A stretch of 64,000 bases of DNA from Humulus lupulus (lineage: Eukaryota > Streptophyta > Magnoliopsida > Rosales > Cannabaceae): the NCBI RefSeq assembly GCF_963169125.1, contig NC_084794.1:157304858-157368857 (forward strand), written 5' to 3'. The notes beneath the pieces are model-generated. The model was not told the DNA's origin. It saw nothing but the letters and a program-made list of their open reading frames with translations, and searched no databases. Shown piece by piece: positions 22,444 through 33,577 of this stretch; the stretch's first letter is position 1, and every line of letters starts with the position of its first letter. Both the position numbers and the translations under genes were made by a program.

Positions 22444-23000
22444 GTTGATATAGGTTTTACCCATCAATCCATTTAAGCCCTCTTCAACTGTGTAGTCCCA
22501 TACCTACACAGTCTTAGAATCATCACACTTGATCTTCCCCAGGAGGTGTGGGATTGCACAGCTTACCCGGTCTTTCCCCTTACGGATCACAGGATTCTGA
22601 CTGTCACAATTAGCATCGTTGTTGCATGAATGATAAAGAACACACTTATTAGTGTCATCATTTGCATATAGGCCAGGAAATGCTTATTAGCACTATTAAT
22701 ACTGGCAGGAATTAAAGAACAAGATTATTAGCATTGTTATACTTGTATAAATGTTTTAACATGCTTATCTACATTGTCAATTGCTTATGGATGCCAGAAA
22801 TGTCCTTAGCATTGTTATTTGCTGATGAATATCAATAAGTGCTTATTGACACCATGATTGACTATATTATGTTTTGGCATGCTTATTAGCATTGCCTATG
22901 TTTGTTTGCCTTTTTGATCTTGGATCGTCAGGCAGGAAGAGGTATAGTTATTACTTAACTAACTGCTGATTTAATTACTGCAGAGTGGATAGTTATCAGT

Positions 23001-24137
23001 ATGCTTCCTCGAAGGTCAGAGAGGTTGGCTGGGCATGAGATACAAGCTAAGGAAGAGAATGATTGGGCCAGGCCCCACTGCCAGCCCTAGAAAACTGGCA
23101 GGAGTTTCTTGCTGATATGTAAGCCAGATTACAGAGGCACAAAGATGAGATACACCTCTTGAGACAACATTAGGTTCCAACAGGGAACCTATCGCCTGCA
23201 GTACCAACAGTGATACAACAATGGGTACCAGTGACAGCACAACCCCAGGCAGGGAGAGATAGATGGGAACCCCTGCATGAAAGGTTCAGGAAATAACATC
23301 CTCAAGTTTTTTAGGGCAACTCAGACCCACTGAAGGCTGAACAGTAGATGACCATGATAACCACCATCTTGGATTTCATGAGGGTAGGTGGAAATGAGAG
23401 AGTGACCTGTGCCACTTACATGTTTTAAGAGGATGCCTGAATATAGTGGGAGGCAGTATCCTAGACTAGGGTAATGAATATTATGGAACGGGAGGAATTC
23501 AGAACTCTGTTCAATGAGAAATAATACAATGACGCAGTTAAAGCTACGAAGGCTGAAGAATTCTTCAAGTTACTTTAGGGTAACATAACAGTGACTGATT
23601 ACGCCCTGAAGTTGGACAGATTGGCAAAGTTTGCCAAGGATCTGGTGCCCACTGATGGGACTAGCAGAGAGAGATTTCTCAAGGGGTTACAACGTATGAT
23701 AGCTTGGGATATTTGTATTACTACAATGAAAGGATTGACCACCTATGCAAAAGGCTGTGGAGAAGGCGCTCATAGCTGAGAGCACAGAGAATAAGATCTG
23801 GCATGAGAATGCAGTCAGAAGGGATTCTAGGAGGTCGGGACCTCCCTTTGCTGGCTTCATTAGGGGCGAAGGCCCTAGTGACCAAAAGAGAAAGACTCTA
23901 GAAACAGTTTCAGTTCCAGGGCGAGATAGGACGCCATGGGGCATACAGATGGGCCGCCATGGTATCGATGAGATGGGGAAGGCATTTCCAGAGTGTACTC
24001 AGTGCAGGAGGTGCCATAGTCGCGAATGTCAGGCAAAGGCCTGCTTCGTCTGCAGGAGTGTGAGACATTTGAAGAAGGATTATTGGAAAGCCAGAAAGGA
24101 AGAGCCTAAGAAGGTGGATAGCCTGATGCCAGCTTAA
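23001..24137 (+). pseudogene. gag: Tekay-like gag, broken
   Basis: Begins MLPRRSERLAGHEIQAKEE at 23001 and continues, after an early frame break, as WQEFLADM, then LQRHKDEIHLLRQ. The gag core includes ITVTDYALKLDRLAKFAKDL and RFLKGLQ (about 23590-23700). At least nine in-frame stops occur upstream, mostly TAG where CAG is expected. One extra A near 23750 shifts the frame before AVEKALIAESTENKIW. The zinc knuckle CFVCRSVRHLKKDYW has Tyr where the last Cys should be (near 24080), a G-to-A change, so RNA binding would be impaired. Confidence 0.85.
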
Positions 24138-24569
24138 GTGTTCACCTTGACCCAGGCAGAAGCTGAGGCTAGTCCCTCAGTGGTTACATGTCAACTTTCT
24201 AGTGCTCGGACCCTTTATACTATTTTGATTGACTCGGGTGCTACACACTCTTTTGTTGCTGGTAGGATTATAGAATGGTTGTGTAGACCATGTGACTTGT
24301 ATCGTATGGGGTTTGGTACTATGCTGCCTACTGGGGAGTTAGTGGTTTCCAAGAGAAGGGTTAGATCACTACCAGTGACAATGGATGACATGGAGTTGTC
24401 AGTCGACTTGGTAGAGTTGGTTATGACTAATTTTGATATAATTCTGGGTATAGATTGGCTAGAGAAGTATGGGGCAACGATAGATTGCAAGAAGAAAATG
24501 GTAACCTTTGAGTCAAAGGGAAAGGACCCCTTTGTATTCGTTGGTACTTTGCATGGACCCTGTATTTAG
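24138..24569 (+). pseudogene. Tekay-like aspartic protease
   Basis: One open frame of 143 codons. The active site YTILIDSGATHSFV (D-S-G) is intact, followed by FDIILGIDWLEKYGATIDC, the second conserved block. A TAA just upstream cuts it from gag, and TAG at 24567 ends it. It is the best-preserved domain of this element. Confidence 0.88.
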
Positions 24570-26815
24570 AGCTAGAGACTTATTGCAGTGGGGATACATA
24601 GGGTTCTTAGCTAGTGTGGTGGATACCATTCTAGTAATGCCAGTGGGACCAGAATAGACCAGATTGGTATGTGAGTTTCTGGATATATTTCTAGAGGATC
24701 TGCCAGGGTTACCTCAACACAGGGAGATAGAGTTTGTGATTGAATTGGTTCCAGGCACAGAGTTAGTGTCTAGGGCACCTTATAGGATGGCTCCAGCAGA
24801 GCTGAAGGAACTGAAGGTTCAAATACAGGAGTTACTAGACTTATGTTTTATCAGGCCCAACTTCTCGCCATGGGGTGCACCAGTTCTGTTCGTGAAGAAG
24901 AAAGATGCTTCTCTAAGGATGTGCATTGACTGTAGAGAACAGAACAAGTTGACCATCAAGAATAGGAATCCTTTGTGAAGGATTGATGACCTGTTTGATC
25001 AACTATAGGGTAGGATGGTATTCTTCAAGATAGATCTTTGATCTGGTTATCACCAGCTGAGGATCAGGGAGGAGGATATACTGAAGACAACTTTTCGCTC
25101 TAGGTACGGGCATTATGAGTTTTTTGTGATGTCATTTTGACTGACTAATGCCCCAAAAACATTTATGGATATGATGAACATGGTGTTCAAAGATTACCTA
25201 GATTGATTTGTGATCGTCTTTATTGACGATATGCTAGTATACTCTCTCAGAGATAGAGTAGGAGCAACATCTCAGATTGGTACTATAGAGGCTAAAGGAG
25301 CATAGGCTATATGCAAAATTCAAGAAGCGTGAGTTCTGGTTTCCACATGTGACTTTCTTAGGTCACATTGCCAGTAAGGATGAAATTAAGGTGGACCTAG
25401 CAAAGATTGAGGCGGTCAAAGATTGGCCAAGGCCGAAGAACGCTTCAAAGATCATAAGTTTCTTTGGATTGGCAGGTTATTGTAGACGCTTTGTGGAGGA
25501 ATTTTCCAAGATTTTGTCTCCACTGATAGAGTTGACATGCAAGAATTATAAGTTTATATGGTCAGACAAGTGTGAAGACAACTTTCAGAAACTTAAGAAG
25601 AGTTTGATCACTGCTCCAGTTCTAAGTCTTCCTACAGATTAGGATAAGTTTATGGTTTATTATGATGCCTCGAGGCAGGGCCTAGGTTGTGTCCTTATGT
25701 GGACAGGGAACGTGATTGCCTATGCATCACGTCAACTGAAGAAGTATGAGTAGAGGTACCCCACACATGAGTTAGAACTTGTAGCAATAGTTTTTGCACT
25801 GAATGTGTGGCGACACTACTTATATGGTGAGAAGTGTGAGATATACACTGACCACAAGACTTTAAAATACTTTTTTACCTAGATGGATTTGAATATGAGG
25901 CAAAGACATTAGTTAGAGCTGGTAAATGATTATTATTGTGAAATCCTCTATCACTTGGGGAAAGCCAATGTGGAAGTAGATGCCTTAAGCCAGAAGGATC
26001 TAGGACAATTGTGTAGTGCTAGACAGATATCTAGGGAGTTGGTGGATGATATGACTAGAGTAAGTATTGAGCTAGTGGTGAGCCAGTTATCCAAAATCAC
26101 CTTGTAGTCTACTCTTTTGGAGTGGATTAAGGAGAAGCAATTAAGTGACCCGCTGTTGGGAAAGATCAGAGGGGAAGTCCTAGCTGGTGTAGCTAAGGAC
26201 TACACAGTGTCAAGTATAGGGCGATTGAGATATAAGGATCGAATTCACGTTCCAATGGACACTGATATCAGATGGGAGATTCTGGATGAATCTCTTACTA
26301 CCTCTTATTCTCTACAACCAGGCACCACGTAGATGTACCAGGATCTTAAATTTTTATATTGGTGTCCTAGGATGAAGAGGGATGTGACCGAGTACGTTGC
26401 AAGATGCCTGACCTATCAGCAGGTCAAGCCAAAGCATCAGAGACCAGCAAGGTTATTGCAGCCTTTGGATATCCTAGAGTAGAAGTGGGAGGACATCACA
26501 ATGGATTTCGTGGTAGGACTGCCCAAGAAAGTGGGCCAACATGATTCAATCTGGCTCATCATGGATAGGTATACGAAATTGGCTCAAATTTTACTAGTGA
26601 GGATGAATTACACGGTTGAATAGTATGCAGATCTGTATGTGAGATAGATAGTTTGCCTTCATGGGATTCCGAGATCTATCGTGTCTGATGGGACCCTATC
26701 TTTACTTCTAAGTATTGGGGAAGCTTACAGAGGGCGATGGGTACACAGTTGAAGTTCAATACAACTTATCATCCTCAGATCGATGGACAGTTTGAGACAA
26801 CTAACACTTTCGACA
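24570..26815 (+). pseudogene. pol: Tekay-like RT, RNase H and integrase, 3'-truncated
   Basis: [33 protein letters not shown], then KIDL*SGYHQLR (TGA for Arg) and an intact FIDD motif near 25225. The open part 25349-25642 holds TFLGHIASKDEIKVD and the RT thumb. RNase [14 protein letters not shown] and YTDHKTLKY. Integrase: the zinc site is damaged (His lost; CLTYQQ for CLTCQQ), ITMDFVVGLP and SIVSDG remain, and one base is missing in the SDRDP region. Homology stops at about 26815, shortly after the GQFET (Glu) region. The integrase end, chromodomain and 3' LTR are missing. At least a dozen stops, largely C-to-T type. Confidence 0.88.
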
Positions 26816-26904
26816 AAACCATTGCTTATGTTTTATTTGTTTAGATTTTAGATTTCATTAGTTGTTTTGCTAAGGGACTAGCAAAGTCTAAGTGTGGGAG
26901 AATT
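26816..26904 (+). other. Athila internal 3' end and PPT-like sequence
   Basis: Sequence changes from Tekay integrase to Athila non-coding DNA. AAGTGTGGGAGAATT at 26890-26904 is a purine-rich tract directly before an LTR start, the expected Athila PPT. Confidence 0.6.
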
Positions 26905-29900
26905 TGATAAGGGAATTTTGGATATTGTTTTGTTATCCTTTTTCATTTAGATAATGTTAATTTCTAGTGTTTATAGGTGTTTTTAGCTTTGTTTTACGAG
27001 TCTTTGATTTTTAATCCATATAATATTTTATAAGGTATTATTGATGAATTTGATGTACTTTTGTGGTTAGGAATTGATGTGCAATGATAGGACTCAAGAA
27101 AATGATGTTTGAGAAGAGTTTGAAGTATTTTAGAAATCCCTACACCGAGGTTCGAGCTTAAAGTTGAAGATTACGAAGAAAAAGCATGCGACTAAAACTC
27201 AATTTTCTGGAAAATACATGTTCCAATGGCCGCCAAGAAACACTAGTACGATCAATTTTCCCTTAATTTTTTATTTTAAATTTATTTTTGAAAAAGGCTA
27301 TTAAATGGGTTAGGGTTAACTTTAATAATAACTCTGGATTGCAAATTTTAGAGGCTAGAGCAGCAGTGGAGGAGAAAAGACATCATCATCTACATTCTTC
27401 AATCTAGTTTTTCTTTCTTCTCCAAACTCCTTACTTTCATTGAATATTTATGTTTCTAAAAACCCTAGACATGAGATCTTGAATGCACTCATAAATTTTA
27501 TTCCTTCTATTTCCTTATATTAATTTTTTTTCTATTTTTCTAATTTAATGCTTATTGTGAGATCTTGTTAGGTGGCCTACTAATTATGGTTTTGCATTAT
27601 TCTACTATCATTTTAGGATTGTTATTCACCTAATAGTTTAGGATTCTAAATAAAGTGATAAATTCCAATTAGGACATTGTGAAGGGTATCTTGATTGTGA
27701 AGAAAAATAGAACCTGTGTTAAATGAATTGCATGCTTAATGAATTTGTTGCCTAAATTATCTTGTTTCCATAGAGTGTAATGCTTTTACCTAGTTAAATA
27801 GATTGCATGCTTAATGGGTTTATTGCTGGGTAAAAAGGATTAATTAAGAGTGCTTAGCTTTAATTAATTATAATAGGGAAACTAGGATAATTGACTGCTT
27901 AAGTGTTATCTGCGGGGTTAATAGTTTAATTGGGAATAGAGAATATTATTTGTCATTTTTGATAGATTGTTTGTCGAAGGTGGAAAGTAATTCATGAATA
28001 ATTTTTTTAATATCATTTTTGTTAGGAGTGTGTCCTAAAAGCATGTAAAAACATTTTTTTTTCTGTGAATAAATAAGTACAATGGTTTATTATTATTGTC
28101 ATATTTAAATTGTTAAATTATTGTTTGAATAATTTTGTAAATATCAGAAAAATCCCATATTCATTATTGAGGATGTGATATTGTATTAGTAAGAGAGAAT
28201 TAAGATCACATGAATGAATAAAAATAGTCAACAACAACAAATTAAAGTTATGGAATTCTTTGATTGGAGATGTAAGTACGGTTTACTGAGTATCATGATG
28301 ATACAAATAATCTAGATTCGAATTATTGATGTGGAAAGACATCTCAGTAAATGTGCTTTATATAGTATGATTATATATGACATGGACCGATATGAATTAA
28401 AGTCTTTATCCAAAAACTGTTTAATAATAAAGACTTGTAATTCATATCATAACTGATGATCATTTATAGATCAACCTAAATCCTGAGTATTCATGAACTC
28501 CTGTTCATGTTTATTAAATCTTTTAATTCATTCGTTAAGGTCTCTTCAAAGAATGAGGCTAATGACTTTTGTTTTGGAGATTTAATATCACGGATGGCTA
28601 GGAACATGTATCAACAATACAGAATCTAATCTTTCCTAACGGATCGTATATTAGTTCCCTTAAGGGTTAATTCTGGAACTGAATGATTTTGAGCTCAAAT
28701 CTATAATTAGATTATAGATTAATTATTCACTAGTGAATTAATGGTACTTAAGGAATAAGAAGTAAATTAGAAAGGTAAAATGGTAATTCTTCCATTCTAA
28801 TTTATGAACTAATTAATTAGAGGGTTGAACTATTGTAAGATGGTTATATCAATGGACGACTTAAGAAAAAGATTTCTGTAAAAGTATATCTATAACATAA
28901 AGAGTGCAATTCTGAATTCATAGTGGAGTAATATCAGAATTAATAAATTAACTATTATAATTAAAGAGTTTAATTATTTAGTTTCAATTTATTGGAGCTT
29001 AATGTTATAGGTCCATGGTCCCCAAAATGGCTCAAACAAACACTGACAAAGGTAAATACAAAAATGGGCAAAAATGACTTATGTGATAAGTAAAATATTT
29101 TTCTATGTATCAAACATAATTATTGCTTAATTATGTGTAATTAATTAATTATTTGATTTAACAAAAATATAATTAATTTTGAATTAATTTATTTTTGGGA
29201 TTTTTGGTATTTAAATAATAATAAAAATTGGGAAAAATCACATGCCATCACAAGCATGTGGTACACGTGTGGCACAGTGCACAGGCACTGTGCTACACGC
29301 ATAAGAGAGTATACTCAATCTCTTGACTCCACAATTTTAGTTATTTAAATATTAAATAAATAATGAGATATTTTAATATGATTAAAATATTATTATTTAA
29401 ACAAAAATCTGATAACTGATCAGTTATTTTGAATTTGTTTAAAATAACAAATATTTTAATATATAGGATATGTTAAATATAGAATATTAGTTTTATAGAA
29501 CGTAACTTTGCAGGGATAGAAAAATATCTAGAAATCTCTCTAAGAGAAAGAGAACAGTAACATAATCAAAAGTCATTGTTCTTCACAAAACCTAGGTCCA
29601 AACTTTATCAGATCTCATGTGTTGAGAACATCTGATAAATAGTTTTTGCCTATTATTTGTATAGCTAGCCCACACACGTTCTTTGTGTGCTGAGAACATT
29701 TTGGAAGATCTTGGTGTGAGATCTCAAGGATTTAGCCATACAAAAAGATAGCAGCAAGGAAGGACCTGAGGTATTTTATTCTATTCTTGTCTTTGATTCA
29801 ATATATATATGTGTGTGAAGAAGTAGATCTAGAAATCTTTTGGGATTAAACTGACAATTTGATTGTTGTTCAGATGCATATAATCTCTGATTTGATCAAT

Positions 29901-30114
29901 AAAAACCAACAGTTTTATCCTTAGTTATTTAATCTATGATCATTATTTCATTTTATGTTTTCAGTAAAACTAAAACCCTTATATAATTTTGTTTAGTTCT
30001 TATTTTGAATGATAATTTGATCATAGTCCTCGTGGGTTTGACCTTTATTTATCGCTATATTGAAGTAGCTGGTACAAATGATTGATAAATTAAACATATA
30101 TATTTGATACGTCA
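26905..30114 (+). repeat. Athila LTR, interrupted by a copia-type solo LTR
   Basis: Starts TGATAAGGGAATTTTGG after a PPT. Content is typical of Athila LTRs: GAATTGATGTGCAATGATAGG, CCCTAGACATGAG, and near the end CTCGTGGGTTTGACCTTTATTTATCG. The end is near 30114 (..GATACGTCA) and is followed by TATGGCACCC, possibly a decayed primer site. Taking out 28020-29916 leaves about 1.3 kb. Because a PPT precedes it I call it the 3' LTR. Confidence 0.7.
28015..29916 (+). mobile_element. Copia (SIRE-like) solo LTR in Athila LTR (LTR 28020-29911)
   Basis: Starts TGTTAGGAGTGTGTCC and ends CAATAAAAACCAACA, 1892 bp. The flanks are ATTTT and GTTTT, a TSD with one mismatch. The middle matches parts of the copia LTR at 51368 (compare CACTAGTGAATTAATGGTAC with CACTAGTAAAGTCAATGGTA), so both are one family. 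It removes cleanly to restore Athila LTR sequence. Confidence 0.78.
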
Positions 30115-31895
30115 TATGGCACCCATCAAAACCATCTTTTTCTTCCAACTCCACGTGGGGCTCCTCGTGGATGTCCTCCCCCCCCCTTCCGTTGACTAGT
30201 GGGACCTGGTCTTGGGGCTCTCTTTGGTATTAGCCCACTTAGGAGGCATCTTGAGTGATGTTGATTGTTGCATGATATTCTCTCAAAGTTTTCACTCTCA
30301 ATGAAAGCACTAGAATGTTGACTCGGTTTTCTTACAACTAAATTAATTAGAGATGAGAAATTTTGTGCATGAAACCTAGAGAGAGCAGTGAAGAAATAAA
30401 TGCAAAGAACACCAAGAAATTATAGTGGTTCGGAAGTAATGACCTATGTCCATTTTAGTCAATTTATTGATTATATGATTCTTACAAGGAGTAAATGCTC
30501 TTGAATACAAAATTTAATCTCCCCATTTATGGTCTCACATTACAATATTTATAGGGACAAAATGGGTGCTTGGGAGTGATGGGACAATTCCTTTCTTATC
30601 CTAGCTTAATCCTTGCAGTGGTCAGAAGTTCTGACATTTCTAGTTGCTAAAACTAGCAAGGCAAAGAATACACATTTCCTCTTCCAAAGCCGTGGATTTC
30701 GGTATTAAGTTCCTAAAATTAAGTGATATGAGGGCCACACAACTGTACCTCGCTGGAAATATCTTTGGTGAGGTCATCTTGGCGAGGCCTTCTGAGTGGT
30801 CTTCGCTGAAATTGCCTCACTGGGAACGTTGTACCTCGCTTGTCAGACACGTCAAACTCACGTCGGGTGCCATGTCATCTGGTCCAAAATGTGTTATAAT
30901 AAATGTCTTTACATATTCTTTCAGGGCATAGAACCTAACAGAGACATGTCTAACCTACACAATCTAATTATAACTACGATAGGTAGAGTCTTTGAACTCC
31001 TTGAGTCATCGAGCCTTCATCAAGGCTCCTAGGGCTTTGGTTTTAATATTGGACCCAACCTCAGGCTTGGGTCCAAAAAAATGAGGATGACACCATTTTC
31101 TTTTAGAAAGGGTGCAGAGTTTGTATGTTTCTTCTTGCCGTTCGGAAGGTCGTGATGAGCTTGCATTTCCAAGTGGTGATTGTGGTAGGGAGAAGCCTTT
31201 GAAATCCATAGGTTGTCTATCCTTTGTCTTCGAGCCTAGGTAGGAAGAGCGAATTCTACCTCAAATCAAGATCGAGTTAGATGGGGTTACATGTATGAGC
31301 TGAATTTGTGCTTGTAGTTAAAACACACTGATCCAATTAAAGACAAGTCACTGATCTTAAAGGTGGTTTCTTGAGCATACTTGTATTAGTTTGGAAAAGG
31401 GCTTGATAGAGTCTAACCTTGAAGGAAAAAAAGCTCGCTAGACCCTACTTATTGATGATTTTCAATTGACTTCGACACATTTGTTATGGACCAACTGCTA
31501 TACATTCTTTCTATCTCAATTAACTTTTTCAATCTATAAATAGAACTCAAAGGGAGCTTGGATTGCTATGTTTTACACACTTTGTTATATTTCAGTTGAT
31601 TGTATGATCGAATCCTTATTGACATGAGCATTGAAATACCTTTGTGCAGATACCCTCAAAAAGTTTCTTTTATCCATATGGCTTGAGGATCATATTCATT
31701 CAACCTTGAAATTTATTGCTTCAATTCACACTAAGTAGTCTTAGTTTATATGCAACTCTTAACCTAAATATATAATGAAAGCACTTAGCAACTTTTTTGA
31801 TCAAACAATCTATGTTTTTTGTGGAAATGAAGATATTTTTCTTGTTATTTTCTTCTTTGAATTGGAACTCAACAAAGAAGAATCGAGCTAAAAGC
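30115..31895. other. Unassigned decayed repeat sequence
   Basis: No open frame of note and no LTR ends that I can pair. Includes GAAATTATAGTGGTTCGG (about 30417), a phrase seen in many plant retroelements, and short CCTCGCTGGAAA/CCTCGCTTGTC motifs around 30750-30845. It may be the 5' part of the element whose gag remnant follows. ORFs here (30644-31032, 31006-31209) match nothing I know. Confidence 0.4.
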
Positions 31896-32725
31896 TATGG
31901 TACCTACTAAATCTATTGTTACCAAACCAATGACAACCGCTAAGGAAGTTGCAATCTCTAACTTTATAAAGCACTTTGGGAAGTCAAATGGAGAAAGTGC
32001 AGCCGTTTTTCAACGTTGATCAACAAATGTGATAATAAAATTGGCAACCATGATTGCTAGGCAAAAAATGACGACCAAGGAGCATGATTCTTTAAGAGCC
32101 AAAAATGTTTAGTTGAAGGAGCAACTTGTTGGACCTTAACAAGCTATTGCTAGAGTAGGGGTTGAGTTAACAAAGTGAAAACTACAAAGAAAGTGTAGGA
32201 AAAAGAAGACGAATAACATTCTAAGCGCCTAGGAAATGTTGTTTCTAAGAGATCACCCATGACTTTGGGAGGAAGCCCGAAGGTAGAGTTTCTTGAAGAT
32301 TGGAAAAGTAAAATGATGAAAATGATGTTTGGGTATCATGCCCATACACATGCTGAAATAGCCGACCTTGTGATATTAAAGGAGTCACACAATACCCCTT
32401 CACTAATTAAATTGTGGTTGAGCCCAAATCAAAACATTTCGTGCCTCTAACCTTGGCAGTGTATGAGGGAAAGTTAGACCCTATGATCACATCCATCATT
32501 TCCAACAGAAGATGGCAATAAAGACAATAAATGAAGTTTTCCTCTATAAGATATTTGCCATTCCCTTATTTGAATGAAAATTTCTATTGTTCAAAAAAAT
32601 TCATGAGAAGCCCGTAAATAACAAGACTTATGCAAAGTATTCATTAAGCAATACAATAACATACACCATACCCAAAGAATAATAGAGGACTTATAGGGAA
32701 TCGATCGATCCAATGATGAGGTTGT
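31896..32725 (+). pseudogene. Degraded gag of a second Tat-like element
   Basis: An ATG at 31896 opens a basic segment (MVPTKSIVTKPMTTAKEV). After frameshifts and stops the sequence reads EVEFLEDWKSK-like and then LAVYEGKLDPYDHIHHFQ-like (with an indel) near 32455-32520 and MAIKTINEVFLYKIFAIPL, which resembles Tat-lineage gag (Y-D/E-G-K-x-D-P-x-D-H). Further on HHTQRI-IEDL occurs. The assignment rests on these short blocks only. Confidence 0.45.
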
Positions 32726-33339
32726 TGGAGGAGAGTGAACTTACACCACCAATCTAGATAGATTATAGATGAAACTTAAAATATAGAGAACCAAAAACTC
32801 ATAAGAGAAACATAATGCTGACAAAAAAAATGAAATTCAAACTATGACGAGAAGAAGAACGTTGCACAACACTACTTGAAAATTTCATGTTTGGGAGAGA
32901 AACACCAAATGGCTCATACACGAGGAGTATCATTGTCAAAATTTTCTATTTCCTCGCCCACCATTGATGCTTAAGCCTTTTTCTAAAAGGACATGGATCC
33001 AGGATTGAACAATCCTTTGAAATTCATAAAATATTCACTTTCTTGATGAATTTCTTGGAGAAAACTTAAGATCTTGAAAATCTATGGAGAGAGAGAAAGA
33101 GAGAAAGTTGAGAAATGTGATCAAGGCTTCAAAACTATAAAAAAAAAATCCCCTTTTATAGTGCACACACCATCATTAGTCTAACCAATAGGACTAGTTT
33201 AAAAACATTATTTGGAGTTTAAAAAATTGTATGGATCAGACATGCAACACCATACCCAAAGGATAATGGAAGACTTTTATTTAATCAATCAATCCAATGA
33301 AGAGACCCCTAAGCAACTCCTATGGAGGTTTTAGGATAT

Positions 33340-33577
33340 TCCTATGACGAGATGGCCTTTGGAGGAGGTAGCCATGAGGAGATGGTCCTGAAAAGAGGTA
33401 GCCATGAGGAGATGAGCATTGGAATAGATAGCCAAGAGGAAATGCTCCTTGGAGGAGCTAGCCATGTAGAGGCAGCCCTTGTAGAAGCTATCCACAAGAA
33501 GATGTCCCTTTATGGAGATAGCCATAAGGAATGGCCCTTAAAGGAGCTAGCCAAAACGAGATGGCCCTTGATAAAGA
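33340..33577 (+). repeat. 30-bp tandem repeat, about eight units
   Basis: Units of GGTAGCCATGAGGAGATGGTCC type recur every 30 bp with rising divergence. Translated they give ten-residue steps (SHEEMVLKRG, SHEEMSIGID, SQEEMLLGGA). The 106-codon ORF over it is open because the unit is a multiple of three. Its place before a Tat-like LTR end (40861) suggests it is the internal minisatellite of that LTR. Confidence 0.75.

Larger units (their letters stand above)
21789..22613 (-). mobile_element. Cassandra TRIM, complete, minus strand, TSD ATTAG (element 21794-22608)
   Basis: Two 372-bp LTRs (21794-22165 and 22237-22608) flank a 71-bp interior. ATTAG is duplicated exactly at 21789-21793 and 22609-22613. 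Read on the minus strand the interior has a Met-type primer site (TGGTATCAAAGCC, 22222-22234) and a PPT with seven G (22170-22176). There is no coding capacity, so it depends on other elements. Each LTR holds a 5S rRNA-derived segment. I count about 19 differences between the LTRs (about 5%), so insertion is not recent. It lies between PBS and gag of the Tekay-like element. Confidence 0.95.

Noticed and set aside
30644..31209. Short ORFs in the unassigned region
   Set aside because: Under 100 codons, overlapping on both strands, no recognisable domain or codon pattern.
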